Made by a program: the position numbers and the translations under genes
Shown: positions 31,701-40,242 of the stretch, piece by piece
Numbering within the stretch: the first letter of the stretch is position 1
Layout of the letters: the number at the start of each line of letters is the position of its first letter
The notes under the pieces: model-generated
Databases searched by the model: none
Seen by the model: only the letters and a program-made list of their open reading frames with translations
Told to the model about the DNA's origin: nothing
Source of the DNA: a virus
Strand: one strand, 5' to 3'
Length of the DNA stretch: 41,986 bases
IMG/VR virus record: IMGVR_UViG_3300046511_000119
Location: 1-41,986 of that record

Positions 31701-33484
31701 GTCAGACCCGTGAGCAGCTCAGCCTTCAGGCTCCTGGTTTTGTACTTGCCGTCACCACCCAAGTACGGCGGGAGGCAGTACATCTGGAGACAGACCGCAC
31801 GAATCCAATCGCTGTAGGACTTCTGTGAATCGATCGTGCCGTTGAACGTCCACCTCGGAACCATCCCACCATTGAGCGTGTCCGTGACCAGCTCTGCGTT
31901 GTGGGCCTGGACATCCTGAAGCGAAGGGATGTCGATCCGGTCGACATCGAGCCCACCACCACTGCGCCTGGATTTCATCAGATCCAGGAGAACCCAAGCA
32001 GGCTTCGTGGTCGCCTTGCGCGTCGGAGTCACTGGATCGAGATCGTAATCGTCGACGATCTGGCCGTATGCGACATCGAACTGACCCGACACGTTCGCAT
32101 TCATGTCGACCGTCGGGTTGTTCTGCATCTGAATCCGAACCGCCAGCCATGCTGTGCCAGCAAAGTTGAGCTGGCTCGCCTGGAAGTCGGCTACGTTCGG
32201 GAACAGGTTTGCAATCGGGGGCTCCTGGAAGCGATCACCCAGACCAATCTGAATGCCAAAGTTAGCCCGCGGATCATGCCGGTGGGCGCCGTTGACGAAG
32301 ATGCCATAGGGGTAGGCACCGGCCACGCTGTCGGGCAGGTAGGCATTGATCGGTGTGACCTGCGTCTCGTCATTCGGGTTGGTCGCCAGTGGGCCTTCGC
32401 AAACTGCGAACAGCGCACTCGTGTAATTTGAGTCGACGTCATCGATCTTCGCAATCAGGACGATCGGATTCGCCATCCTGACTCGGCCGTAAACCTTCGG
32501 GATCGGGCTGGCATATGCACTGTCATTGCCAGAGAAAGCCGCGAATGGGCGCAGCCCGCGGATGAAGTAATCGGAGAACGAGACTTGGTGGTACTGCCAG
32601 CCGGTGATGAGCGGGAAGCCACCGAAGTAATTGTTGTTGATGATCCCCGTTTTGTCTGCCGAGTTGTTCCCGTACATGCCACGACGTTGGCAAGCCGAGT
32701 TCGAAAACTGGCAATTGGCAAACCGGACCTGATCAGCCGCAGCATGCGCCGCAATGGTTGTGCCCTTCTGTGCGCGCAGAGCGGTAAGCGTGTTGCCCGC
32801 GGCGAGCGTGACCAGGAGACGCTCCGTGCCAATACGCAGCTCGTCACCCTGGACGAAGAACTGGCTGTTGGGCAGCGGATCGACGACGAACGTGACAGGA
32901 TCGGAAAAGTTATCGATCGAGGAAGCACCAGCAATCGTGGTGACGAATCCGATGTTCGTTGTTTTCTGGTACGGGCACTCGAACCCATCAAAGTCCGTGA
33001 TCGTCTGCGTGGACGAGAACTTACCAAACTCCCAGTTGCACTGGAGACTGATGGTACGTTTGGGCATGTTGGCGCGAGTCGTTGGCGTGCCCCCGTAGCA
33101 GGTCAGGGTTGCAGTCAGGGCATCGATCGATGTGATCTCGTCAGACCAGCCCTGCCACTTCAGGTAGCCATCAGAGATCGAGTCGATGTACTCGATGATC
33201 TCGATTTTCGCCCCGCGGAAGGACTCGACTTGGTCGATCGCCGTGACAGCCTGATCGGCATTCGCCAGGACGAGCGTGACGTTGTTCGAGTCATCGATCC
33301 CACTCGGGAGGTTGGAGATCGAGCCCACGCGAGCTTCATAGAGGTTGCCAGCGAATGTGATCCCGCCACGCTCTGCGTAATAGCGGATGCCGCTGGCAAG
33401 CGTGATGTTGACGAGGTAGAACACTCCACCGACTTGGGGAGAGTTCAGAGCAGCTGCAATTGTGGGCGAAAGTCCTCTGGGCAT
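28703..33484 (-). CDS. Large tail hub / host-specificity protein
   Basis: 1593 residues. The N-terminal 170 residues (FYLVNITLASGIRYYAERGG, GSISNLPSGIDDSNNVTLVL) resemble the DUF2163-like distal tail or hub proteins. Residues about 480-830 resemble the gpJ-type hub (KPAWVLLDLMKSRRSGGG, ELGDIIPVTDDV). FN3-like domains follow at about 850-1250 (APTGASITSLSHGVQLSW, TTYYYWVVGYS). The last 200 residues hold two copies of a repeat (VARGAIQSATGILNASIGS; VRGQIASATATSNAEIGS). It would sit at the tail tip and join fibres to the tube. Fusion of the two hub parts in one gene is notable. Confidence 0.8.
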   Translation of the reverse strand: MPRGLSPTIAAALNSPQVGGVFYLVNITLASGIRYYAERGGITFAGNLYEARVGSISNLPSGIDDSNNVTLVLANADQAVTAIDQVESFRGAKIEIIEYIDSISDGYLKWQGWSDEITSIDALTATLTCYGGTPTTRANMPKRTISLQCNWEFGKFSSTQTITDFDGFECPYQKTTNIGFVTTIAGASSIDNFSDPVTFVVDPLPNSQFFVQGDELRIGTERLLVTLAAGNTLTALRAQKGTTIAAHAAADQVRFANCQFSNSACQRRGMYGNNSADKTGIINNNYFGGFPLITGWQYHQVSFSDYFIRGLRPFAAFSGNDSAYASPIPKVYGRVRMANPIVLIAKIDDVDSNYTSALFAVCEGPLATNPNDETQVTPINAYLPDSVAGAYPYGIFVNGAHRHDPRANFGIQIGLGDRFQEPPIANLFPNVADFQASQLNFAGTAWLAVRIQMQNNPTVDMNANVSGQFDVAYGQIVDDYDLDPVTPTRKATTKPAWVLLDLMKSRRSGGGLDVDRIDIPSLQDVQAHNAELVTDTLNGGMVPRWTFNGTIDSQKSYSDWIRAVCLQMYCLPPYLGGDGKYKTRSLKAELLTGLTAFSSNDAMHRNIITKDGVSSLVKSRQSILQIPNELRVNFVQKSDFTKLQLVIADRDAQTQAGAIIGDNTTSVISKTVDLPGVSTIDEAARIATLILRAGEFAQGGLANNLQITFDTYYMDSNDLELGDIIPVTDDVLSPIDELYWRVVNIEDVVETVEGGGFLYGRRITATLHDNAIYDDTANTVSDFTRLLPNGAADAEPPAVTGFSAADGGIFDANNKPATLVNFNYSEPNPKLNFNGVQIFSTIETSPGSGMPDDTKWRDTGITVYNPGSAYDYPISGVVEFFAAVSRTLLGTVPNVLTLDTDGVSYKYPRTPVLIDGVTDVLPAPTGASITSLSHGVQLSWLPYTGTQLKLYKTFHIYRNSVNNFATATLLCPFDGTLFVDSTVSSATTYYYWVVGYSILNQEGTPSVALSTTAALISPTDAAVPDAPTIALINDELFFDSNQYGWLIVVSKPGGAANWNQIDKTIVQVSTDASFATFSTGNSLAGTAAGGGVFADAPPRDVPFSTKIPGVYFIRAKVHNGFGDSPWSIVLTRSTRYEDNIAADTDIPSAPDNLVVTKNSTITALGGNVFNVSFKIPTLNTQSYYGFSIYIHSSSTLPTATTQYSSFAHAGVTGSLSAGSNVLTCAGSPGFSPNVWAGKDLVVFGTHRAAPGSTTFDYEGQMFIVNVISNTSNTITFTMPDGLRVYTLSGLGFYIVNNGAGHHFFEKLMFTTPLELDESNLTIGQDLTSTRTALFDSAAPDIYVWVSNYNLLGQGRVTASPTHLNFAGLGGTAVARVQMLGSTGRNPVFGSPATPQQDTIVPGRTVFDLTSTDVSGGSIVARGAIQSATGILNASIGSIAAIAGNYVAITSGRTGSGTFLPLMFEVDAVEAMRIDINSGTPRLLVGLTSTDNSNSNPAVIVRGQIASATATSNAEIGSFVMIAGNYLSIAAGKTGSGAFHPIVLVTDGNITMSIKSSDADASTTAFAIWHGGSPTLKQVKTFADGLGHNVLYVS

Positions 33485-33523
33485 CGTTTAATTGGACTGG
33501 CTGACGCCCGCGGAATCTGAGCT

Positions 33524-33970
33524 TTAGGCGCGCACTTCCTCAATGGAGATGCCCACATTGAAGAGCTTCAGGCGGAACATCTCCCGCTTGAGGGTGTCCT
33601 CGGAGAAGATGCAGAGGTAGCGGCCGATTGGGTCTGTGCCGGTCAGATCGATGACGTCATTTTCGGCAGGGTTGTAGAAATAGAACGCGTCGAATCCACC
33701 GAGGCGCGCCTTGTAGAAGTTCCAAAGGAGGTTTGCATTGGCTGTTGGCGAGACTGAGTTGACATGCGCGAGGTTACGTGCGTTCAGCGTGAACTTGTTG
33801 ATGCCTTTGTAGGTGATGACATTCCCCTCACCGTCCGCACGTGGTCCCCATGCGAGGTTCTTGTTGACACTCTGGCGAAAGCCATCCCCGAAAGGTTTGC
33901 TCACGTTCGAGAAGACAACCTCGTGATCCAGTGGATACCACAGCTTGATCGGGAACACTGTTACGGCCAT
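33524..33970 (-). CDS. Minor tail protein, DUF2460-like distal tail protein
   Basis: 148 residues. Beta-rich with FPIKLWYPLDHEVVFSNVSK at the start, LLWNFYKARLGGFDAFYFYN in the middle and RLKLFNVGISIEEV at the end, a pattern of the DUF2460-like minor tail proteins encoded between the tape measure and hub genes. The tape measure stop is one base away. Likely part of the distal tail ring. Confidence 0.7.
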   Translation of the reverse strand: MAVTVFPIKLWYPLDHEVVFSNVSKPFGDGFRQSVNKNLAWGPRADGEGNVITYKGINKFTLNARNLAHVNSVSPTANANLLWNFYKARLGGFDAFYFYNPAENDVIDLTGTDPIGRYLCIFSEDTLKREMFRLKLFNVGISIEEVRA

Positions 33971-33971
33971 C

Positions 33972-36900
33972 TTATTGTTTGACCCCCATCGTGGTCTGGA
34001 ACTGCGAGCGCAGCTTCGCGTTGCCCTGCACCGTTCTGTCTGCCGCTACGACGATCGCTGTGCCAGCCGCAGGCGCCCCAGCTGCCACGACCACACCGGC
34101 AGGCATTGTCGAGATACGCTTCAGGTTGTTATTGAGCTGGCTCAGCGTGTGCTGCAGCTGCGTGTTGATTCCATCCTGCGGGCTGATCACGACGGTGGCC
34201 GAACCAGAGCCGATGTCCGATCCACCACTGGAGCTGCCACCACCCCCACCCAGCTTTGCTGCAAGACCGAACATCACACCGGCCGCGGCGAATAGTGCGA
34301 TCGCCGCACCGGGACCGCCGAAGAGGGCACTGAATATTGGAATCACTCCACCGGCCAGTGCGAAGGACGCCATGGCTGCTGCCATCTCGCCCAGGACGTT
34401 CAGGATCGCAGCGAGTGCCTTCTTCCACAGCGGCACCGAAGAGTCTGCACCAGAGACCCAGGAGGTGAAGAACGCCTGCACAGCCTGACCTGCGGCGCGC
34501 AGGATGTTCGGCAGCTCGTCCTTGAAGACGTCCTTGATCTTCTCGTGGAACTTCACGACACGGATCAGGATGTCAGTCAGCACATCACCGAACGTGACCT
34601 GACGCTGATAAATCTGGCGCCACGCGTCGGCCTGCTCATGGAGCGAGAGGGTCAGCTCTTTGTTTTTCTTCGAGAGCTGATCGATCTTCTGTGTGAGCTG
34701 CGCGATCTCCTCGGGGTTCTTGGTCATCTGACGCATCGCTTCGGCCGTGCCGATCATGATGTCGTTGGTGACCTTCCGCATGTTGAGCTGTGCGGCTGTC
34801 AGTGTTCCGATCTCATTGGCTTGTTCGAGTGCTCCTGCAGTACCGATCTGGTTGAGCTTCTGCACTTCACGCATGTTCTGAAGCAGCATGTCCGTTGCGG
34901 CAGCAGCAGCGTCCATACCACGAGTGAAGTTCTTGAAGTCAAGTGCTTCGCGCTCTGTGTCTGCAAGCTCTTTTATCAACCCCAGCACTATTGTCAACAG
35001 CTCTGGATAGTTCCTGAACTCCTTCACAGCCTGGATGGTCGAGCGGATCGCTTTCTGATTGATCTCTTCCATCTCATCGCCACCATTCTTCACCGCACTA
35101 ATCTCACGTCTGAAGCTGGCTGTCTGCTCGTCGAACTTCTCTTTCACCTGAAACGCAATCATCTCCTTCTGAACGGCGAGGATCTGCTCGCTCAGCTTCT
35201 TCATCTGTTCGAGGAACGGCGGGTTGCCAGCGAGTGCCTCATTGAGGAACGTCTGCCGGTCGATCTCCTCCTGCTCGATCTTTGCCACCTCACCGAGTGT
35301 GGTCTGCTGCAATGCCAGCTCTGCTGTACGCAGCTTGGTGTAAAGGAGGTTACGAACTTCGTTCTGCCCGATCTCATCCAGGTAGCCTGCTGCCTGCTGC
35401 AGCGCAGCGTTGTTGTGCTCGAAATCTTTGTCGTGTCGAAGTTTGTCGAACTCCTCCCTGAGCTTGATGATGATCTGGTAGAACTCGTTCGCACCGTGTG
35501 ACGTAGCCTCGACGCGATCCTTCAGCTCATCGAAGGTCTTCGCCATTTTGTCGGTCATCTGGTTGCCGTTGGTCTTGAACAGGTCGCCGGTAACAGCCTT
35601 CGAGATGTCTGCGAGATGCTTCGCGAGGTTCGCCTGCATCTTCTCCATGTCCGCTGTCGCATCGGCCATGTTCTCTTTGAATGCTGGCACGATGTTGTAA
35701 GCGATCAGCCCGAGGACAGCGGCAACACCGGCCAGGATCGGAAGCCACGGAGCGATCGCGGCGCCAATGGCAGCGAACCCAACGACCAGCTCTTCACCAG
35801 CCAGGAGCATCATGATGCTCTTCACCACAACCCAGATGCCGGTGAACACAGCCAGACTCTTTACCAATACATTACTGTTCAGGCTTTCCAGGACCGTGCG
35901 GATGAAGACCGCAATCTGGAGAATGTCATAAGAGATCGCATCGATCTGCATCAGCTTGTCGTGCGTGCCGAACAAGTTCGCAATCAGTTGCTCTGTACCC
36001 TGAAGGATCTGTCCGATCGATTCACCCAGCCGGATGAACACCAAGAGAATTTCCTGTGTTCCTGGTCGGAGCTGGTCGATATGTCCGTTGAACGTGCCGA
36101 TGTCCTGGACCGCATCACCGATCAGATCGCGCCATTCGCGCAGGTAGTTCACAATGACCGCGAATCCGCCACCAGCGTGCATCGTGATGCGATCGAGTTG
36201 CTCCAAGCTACCTTTGATGGACTCGACCATGCCCTGCATCGTGTTGCCCAACCGCTGAGCTGCCGCATCCATTCCTGGGAACAGTCGGGCGAGTTCAGCA
36301 GTCAGATTATGGTTTTGCTTGACGCTCTCAAGCCACGCCTTGAGGTCACCGACCTGAGCTTTGATCAGGCGCCCGATGACGTTGTATGTCGAGGCATTGC
36401 CCTCCAGGGTGTTGCCGATCTCCGATACGACTCGACGTTCGGTTTGCATACCGCCCGTGAGTGCCACGATGATGTTCGTCATCTTCGCAGCAGCAGTCGC
36501 CGCATCGTCGAAATCCTTCGTCAGCTCCAGGCCACCATGGCCGACAAGGGTCTGGAAGGCCAGCCGGATGGTCGACGCGGAGACGACGGATTTTGCGGCA
36601 AGGGCTGCAAACTTGATTTCGAGCTGCTCCGACATGATGACGGCATTCTCGAAGGACTCACCGAGCGTTGGGCCAAAGGATGCGAAGGATGCCAGAAGGC
36701 CAGCCGTCGAGTAAACGGCGCGCTCAGCTTCGTCGGCCGCGGCGATCGCCGCTTTCGCAACCTCGTAGAAACCGTTCGCGATCTCCTGGGGGATCTTGAT
36801 CAGGAGGTTGTACGCCACGAGGATCGCGGCCATCGAGATGAGTGCTTTACCGGCTGTGGCGATCGCTGAGTTCATGCCGCCGAAGGCACTCTGTCCGGCC

Positions 36901-36986
36901 TGCCCAACCTGTTGGAGCTGGGTATTGACTTGGGCGGCACCGTTGACGGTGACCCGGACCACTACCTGTTGTGTGACAACGGCCAT
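33972..36986 (-). CDS. Tail tape measure protein
   Basis: 1004 residues; ATG behind CAGGGAGTTTCTGTCCAAC. Ala/Gln-rich N-terminus (LQQVGQAGQSAFGGMNSAIA), long helices throughout, and hydrophobic clusters at about 390-440 (FTGIWVVVKSIMMLLAGEEL, LPILAGVAAVLGLIAYNIV) and 870-930 (FALAGGVIPIFSALFGGPGA). These are standard for tape measures, whose length sets tail length. At about 1.5 angstrom per residue the tail would be near 150 nm, an inference. It lies directly after the frameshifted chaperone gene. Confidence 0.92.
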   Translation of the reverse strand: MAVVTQQVVVRVTVNGAAQVNTQLQQVGQAGQSAFGGMNSAIATAGKALISMAAILVAYNLLIKIPQEIANGFYEVAKAAIAAADEAERAVYSTAGLLASFASFGPTLGESFENAVIMSEQLEIKFAALAAKSVVSASTIRLAFQTLVGHGGLELTKDFDDAATAAAKMTNIIVALTGGMQTERRVVSEIGNTLEGNASTYNVIGRLIKAQVGDLKAWLESVKQNHNLTAELARLFPGMDAAAQRLGNTMQGMVESIKGSLEQLDRITMHAGGGFAVIVNYLREWRDLIGDAVQDIGTFNGHIDQLRPGTQEILLVFIRLGESIGQILQGTEQLIANLFGTHDKLMQIDAISYDILQIAVFIRTVLESLNSNVLVKSLAVFTGIWVVVKSIMMLLAGEELVVGFAAIGAAIAPWLPILAGVAAVLGLIAYNIVPAFKENMADATADMEKMQANLAKHLADISKAVTGDLFKTNGNQMTDKMAKTFDELKDRVEATSHGANEFYQIIIKLREEFDKLRHDKDFEHNNAALQQAAGYLDEIGQNEVRNLLYTKLRTAELALQQTTLGEVAKIEQEEIDRQTFLNEALAGNPPFLEQMKKLSEQILAVQKEMIAFQVKEKFDEQTASFRREISAVKNGGDEMEEINQKAIRSTIQAVKEFRNYPELLTIVLGLIKELADTEREALDFKNFTRGMDAAAAATDMLLQNMREVQKLNQIGTAGALEQANEIGTLTAAQLNMRKVTNDIMIGTAEAMRQMTKNPEEIAQLTQKIDQLSKKNKELTLSLHEQADAWRQIYQRQVTFGDVLTDILIRVVKFHEKIKDVFKDELPNILRAAGQAVQAFFTSWVSGADSSVPLWKKALAAILNVLGEMAAAMASFALAGGVIPIFSALFGGPGAAIALFAAAGVMFGLAAKLGGGGGSSSGGSDIGSGSATVVISPQDGINTQLQHTLSQLNNNLKRISTMPAGVVVAAGAPAAGTAIVVAADRTVQGNAKLRSQFQTTMGVKQ

Positions 36987-37056
36987 GTTGGACAGAAACT
37001 CCCTGTCTTATTGGACCGCCTGGAGGGCGGGGAATCAGGAACGAACCAGCCGAAGG

Positions 37057-37799
37057 CTAGTGGGTTGGGTGTGAGGATCGCAGACGCTCGTTGTCCCGCT
37101 GCAGATCCAGCTGACGCTGAGCCTGGAATCGACTCATTTCCTCTTCGATGAGCAAGAAGACGTAAACGTCGTCGGCATCGATCTCAAGCATGGATCGCTG
37201 CATCTTGAATAGTCGATGCCGACGAAGGTACATCGTAGCGAGGCTGGCTGCGTCCTCACCGAACGCTTCCACCAGCTCGTCGTAATCTTCCTGAGCCTCG
37301 ACCTCATCACATGCGACGGCAACACGCGTCGACAGAGCCGATGGGTCTGGATCATCCGCGTACTGGACGTCGCCTGTGTAGTTCGTGACGAGGTAATTCG
37401 GATCAGACGATCGGTGGACAATGGCGCGAATTACCCCTCGGACTTTTTTCCGAGATCAGCCTCTGTCTCCGTGATGTAGTCGAGCAGATGGCGCGCCGCA
37501 GCATCCCGATGTTCCGCACCGAGATCGTCCTCGAAGTATGATCGGAAGTCGCCTTCCGGCAAGTCATCATAGCCCGAGACCGACTGAATGCAGGCATTCC
37601 AGATGTATGCGTTGGCTGTGGTGAAGTCCGGTTTCAGTTGACCTTTCTCAAACCGGGTGGAGAGCTTGCGATACTTCTCGCGCTCTTTCATCGTCGGGCG
37701 CCGGAACGTGTGGACGACGGTGGCTTCTGTATCATCCTGCTGGCGGAACGTCAGACCGATTTCGATGGCCTGGAGAACTGTTGCTTTGGAGAAACCCAT
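37057..37799 (-). CDS. Tail assembly chaperone, -1 frameshift product (gpGT-like)
   Basis: Reading from 37799 through the slippery heptamer A AAA AAG (37443-37449), a -1 shift gives an uninterrupted extension to the TAG at 37057: 119 residues in frame 0 plus 128 in the -1 frame, 247 in all. The extension contains YLVTNYTGDVQYADDPDPS, DELVEAFGEDAASLATMYLRR and a helical end. This mirrors the lambda G/GT pair, made by the same kind of slip just upstream of the tape measure gene. The extension usually binds the tape measure and tube subunits during tail assembly. Confidence 0.8.
37431..37799 (-). CDS. Tail assembly chaperone, frame-0 product (gpG-like)
   Basis: 122 residues from the ATG at 37799 (CCAAGGAAGGCAAGAAAATAAA upstream, in segments). 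Sequence includes QAIEIGLTFRQQDDTEATVV, FRRPTMKEREKYRKLSTRFE and ends DLGKKSEG. The stop is 9 bases after the slippery heptamer. Its place between tail tube and tape measure and its helical C-terminal half fit the short chaperone form. Confidence 0.8.
   Translation of the reverse strand: MGFSKATVLQAIEIGLTFRQQDDTEATVVHTFRRPTMKEREKYRKLSTRFEKGQLKPDFTTANAYIWNACIQSVSGYDDLPEGDFRSYFEDDLGAEHRDAAARHLLDYITETEADLGKKSEG
37443..37449 (-). promoter_or_regulatory. Programmed -1 ribosomal frameshift site
   Basis: Heptamer A AAA AAG in the frame of the chaperone (GGA AAA AAG), the same heptamer used in E. coli dnaX. CTCGGA and TCCGAG on its two sides are perfectly complementary, so the heptamer could sit in a hairpin loop in free RNA. 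Confidence 0.8.
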
Positions 37800-37870
37800 T
37801 TTATTTTCTTGCCTTCCTTGGTTATTGATCCGGCTCAGCCGGGTTATCCTTACGCTGTCAGTAATGCACG

Positions 37871-37904
37871 AAAGGGGCCATTCTCCGTGAAGAGAACAGC
37901 CCCT
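37871..37904 (-). terminator. Hairpin between tail tube and chaperone genes, likely partial terminator
   Basis: On the - strand GGGGC and TTCTC pair with GAGAA and GCCCC around a TTCACG loop, with a 2x2 internal mismatch; TTTCG follows. It would lower expression of the chaperone and tape measure relative to the abundant tail tube. Confidence 0.6.
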
Positions 37905-37925
37905 CGGTGGCACCCTATCAAGAGA

Positions 37926-38939
37926 TTACAGTAAGTAAGCCGCGATCGTGTTGGTGATCGTGACCGTACACGGGAACTTGGACGAGGTCGTGGTCGTCAA
38001 GACGCGGTACGTGATCTCGTTCACGTTGCGGATACCGTCGAACGTGTCCTTGATGTTCGTGATGATGCAGCGAGGCATCGCGATCTTGATGATGTCCGCG
38101 CCCTGCACCAACGTGATCTCGACGTTCTTGGTTGTGTTCGCAAACCAGTCAGTCCAGTACTGGTCGCCTTTGTTGCCCTGGATCTTCACCGTGAGCGAGC
38201 AAGAGCGGCTACCGAATCGGAGTGACGGGAGGTACAGACCAGTGGAGATCATTCCCCGAGCATCCGCTCGATCCAGGTTGTTCTTCCAGGTGAAGTCCCA
38301 GCCACGAAGTGCCGAAGACTTGTCGACCACAGCCGACGGAGCATCTGCCGTAGCGAACGTGGCGCCCGTGCCGTGAATCGGTGTGACGGTTTCCTTCGAA
38401 CCGGGGATGGCAAAGCCAGCACTCGCCGTTAGTGAGCCATCGCTGAACAGCGTCCCAGTCACGTCGACACGTCCGCGATTCTGCACCGCAAGTTTGATTT
38501 CCTCAACGCAAACGCCCTTGAGTTTCTGGTACGTTGCCGTGTCGCCCTGAATGAGCTGCACAATGGATGTGGAGGGGAGCTGATCACTGGTCGTGCCGTC
38601 CTGTGGCGTGATGGTGTGGATATAGGGACCGGCGCCCGAGACACCATAAGTGCCAAGCCCAAAGGCGAAGAGCCAGCCGCAGATCTCCGCATTGCAAGGG
38701 AACTTCAGGGGGATGGTCGCATCACGACTGAGCGTGATGTTGTAATTCGGATCGCTGGCGAACTCGTGTCCCTTGATGAGGACTGAGTCATCGAGCTGCT
38801 CCGACGTCATCTCAGCCAAACCTGGATCGATCAGATCGTACATCTTGGTGATGTTCGCATCGATAACGGCAGTGCCGTATGTCGACTCCTTGTTGTAGCT
38901 GAGAACTGCTTTTGTAGACTGCGGTCTGAGATTCGCCAT
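37926..38939 (-). CDS. Major tail tube protein
   Basis: 337 residues, ATG behind TAAGGACAAGAAGC. Beta-rich throughout; N-terminal MANLRPQSTKAVLSYNKEST fits tube subunits with a flexible N-arm, then a repeated strand pattern (YNITLSRDATIPLKFPCNAE; FGSRSCSLTVKIQGNKGDQY). An alternating-strand C-terminus (VNEITYRVLTTTTSS) ends the protein. Gene order (connectors, tube, chaperone, tape measure) is the classical siphovirus order. It is somewhat long for a tube protein, so an extra surface domain is possible. Confidence 0.8.
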   Translation of the reverse strand: MANLRPQSTKAVLSYNKESTYGTAVIDANITKMYDLIDPGLAEMTSEQLDDSVLIKGHEFASDPNYNITLSRDATIPLKFPCNAEICGWLFAFGLGTYGVSGAGPYIHTITPQDGTTSDQLPSTSIVQLIQGDTATYQKLKGVCVEEIKLAVQNRGRVDVTGTLFSDGSLTASAGFAIPGSKETVTPIHGTGATFATADAPSAVVDKSSALRGWDFTWKNNLDRADARGMISTGLYLPSLRFGSRSCSLTVKIQGNKGDQYWTDWFANTTKNVEITLVQGADIIKIAMPRCIITNIKDTFDGIRNVNEITYRVLTTTTSSKFPCTVTITNTIAAYLL

Positions 38940-38963
38940 TGCTTCTTGTCCTTACTTCTTTCT

Positions 38964-39134
38964 TTAGTCGGCTACCGGATCATCGATCCGAGTGAACTTT
39001 TCAGTCGCCAGCAACGTGTTCACAAGCTCATCAGGCACTTCGACTTCTGCTCCTGGCTTGACATGGATTGCCGGGAAATGGCCGATCGAGATCACGTTAT
39101 AAGGGCAATCGGCGGACGCCTGCAGCTTCACCAT
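38964..39134 (-). CDS. 56-residue hypothetical protein
   Basis: ATG at 39134 behind GCAGGAGTATTTCGTAA. Encodes MVKLQASADCPYNVISIGHF, then PAIHVKPGAEVEVPDELVNT and LLATEKFTRIDDPVAD. The V-K-P-G-x-E-V-E-V-P-D-E pattern recalls short phage proteins found next to tail tube genes. No function known. It fills the 260-base gap between the tube gene and the gene at 39200. Confidence 0.6.
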   Translation of the reverse strand: MVKLQASADCPYNVISIGHFPAIHVKPGAEVEVPDELVNTLLATEKFTRIDDPVAD

Positions 39135-39199
39135 TTACGAAATACTCCTGCCTTATTTGACACCCATGGGGCGTCACGGTTTTATTCCCTTCGGGGGAA

Positions 39200-39769
39200 C
39201 TATGGCCGCATCGAAACGTTGACGTTGGGCAGGGATACTGAAATACCGTTGGCAATGTCATCAGCCACTTTCGCTCCGACCTCGGCGCCCAGCCGGTTGA
39301 GCGCCACCTGCCCCTTATACCCATCCAGCTCTTCCATCAACGCGTTAGTCATGAACTTCGTCGGCCGTTTGTACCGGGTGATCGTGTAAGTGCGCGCACG
39401 AAAGATCGCCGTGTACGTCCTCACCTTGCCCTTCAGAGTGCTCAGGGCATTCCGCAGCTTCGCGGGGACCAGGATGCCACCGACTCGAATCGGCATCACC
39501 ATGGCTTTCGCACCGTTGGTCGGGCTGAGTGGTCCCTGGACGCCCGTCACTTCCCAGATGTATGCCACCGGGTAGTTCGAGAACACATCCCCGTTTGCTT
39601 CGTCGGGTGAACCACTGGCCGAGTACTGTATCGAGTTGCGTGTGCGGCCGGTCTGCGTCTTGAGCGCACCACGTCCGCCACCACTCAGGTTTCTCCTGGT
39701 CGTCGATTGAACACGCTGTGTGACTGAACGAGTCCAGTCGTAGAAGATCTGCCCGAACGTTGTTGCCAT
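39200..39769 (-). CDS. HK97 gp10-like neck / tail completion protein
   Basis: 189 residues. The start FGQIFYDWTRSVTQRVQSTT and LKTQTGRTRNSIQYSASG fit gp10-like neck proteins, with YPVAYIWEVTGVQGPL and a basic middle (RTYTAIFRARTYTITRYKRP). A helical C-terminus follows. Position between a terminator-like gene and the tube gene agrees. It could alternatively be the head completion protein. Confidence 0.6.
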   Translation of the reverse strand: MATTFGQIFYDWTRSVTQRVQSTTRRNLSGGGRGALKTQTGRTRNSIQYSASGSPDEANGDVFSNYPVAYIWEVTGVQGPLSPTNGAKAMVMPIRVGGILVPAKLRNALSTLKGKVRTYTAIFRARTYTITRYKRPTKFMTNALMEELDGYKGQVALNRLGAEVGAKVADDIANGISVSLPNVNVSMRP

Positions 39770-39771
39770 CT

Positions 39772-40242
39772 CTAATAGTCGTGGAACTCTGAGATCTCGA
39801 TCGTCATCCGCACCTGTGTGCCGACGTCCTCACCGTATGCCCACGTGATGCCGGTGATCTTCTCGATCGAGAACCCATCGTTCGTACCGAACGCGTTGTT
39901 GCAGTTCTGGACTGCCGTCGAAGTGAGCAAGGCCGAGAGCAGCTCGTCGATAAAGTCAACGCCGATCAGCGGATCACCAGTTCTGATGAATCCCCCAAGC
40001 ATGATCTTCATCGGCGTCATGGATCGCTGACTGGACATGATCGATTCGATCGTCAGATCACTCGGGTCCATCTCGATGTACGCAACCTTGTTGCCAGTCT
40101 CCTGTACCTCGGGTGGGAGCACCGCATAGCGGACAGCCTCAACCTTGGAGCTGATCTGGGCACCCAGCGTGGTGAGCACCGTGCGAAAGCGCGATTGCGG
40201 TGGGATCAGGTTCGAGACGATCGGTTGGATCAGCCCAGCCAT
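39772..40242 (-). CDS. Tail terminator-like or head-closure protein
   Basis: 156 residues. Alpha/beta pattern with YAVLPPEVQETGNKVAYIEM, a hydrophobic middle (FIDELLSALLTSTAVQNC) and a final strand VRMTIEISEFHDY, typical of small tail terminator proteins. The start codon overlaps the stop of the 48-residue membrane gene (TAATG). Whether it is terminator or stopper is uncertain. Confidence 0.55.
   Translation of the reverse strand: MAGLIQPIVSNLIPPQSRFRTVLTTLGAQISSKVEAVRYAVLPPEVQETGNKVAYIEMDPSDLTIESIMSSQRSMTPMKIMLGGFIRTGDPLIGVDFIDELLSALLTSTAVQNCNNAFGTNDGFSIEKITGITWAYGEDVGTQVRMTIEISEFHDY

Noticed and set aside
32585-33520. 311-residue + strand frame inside the hub gene
   Set aside because: Antisense shadow, very Arg/Asp-rich, no ribosome site.
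35616-36869. 417-residue + strand frame inside the tape measure gene
   Set aside because: Shadow of the tape measure; rich in His/Asp/Arg with no motif.
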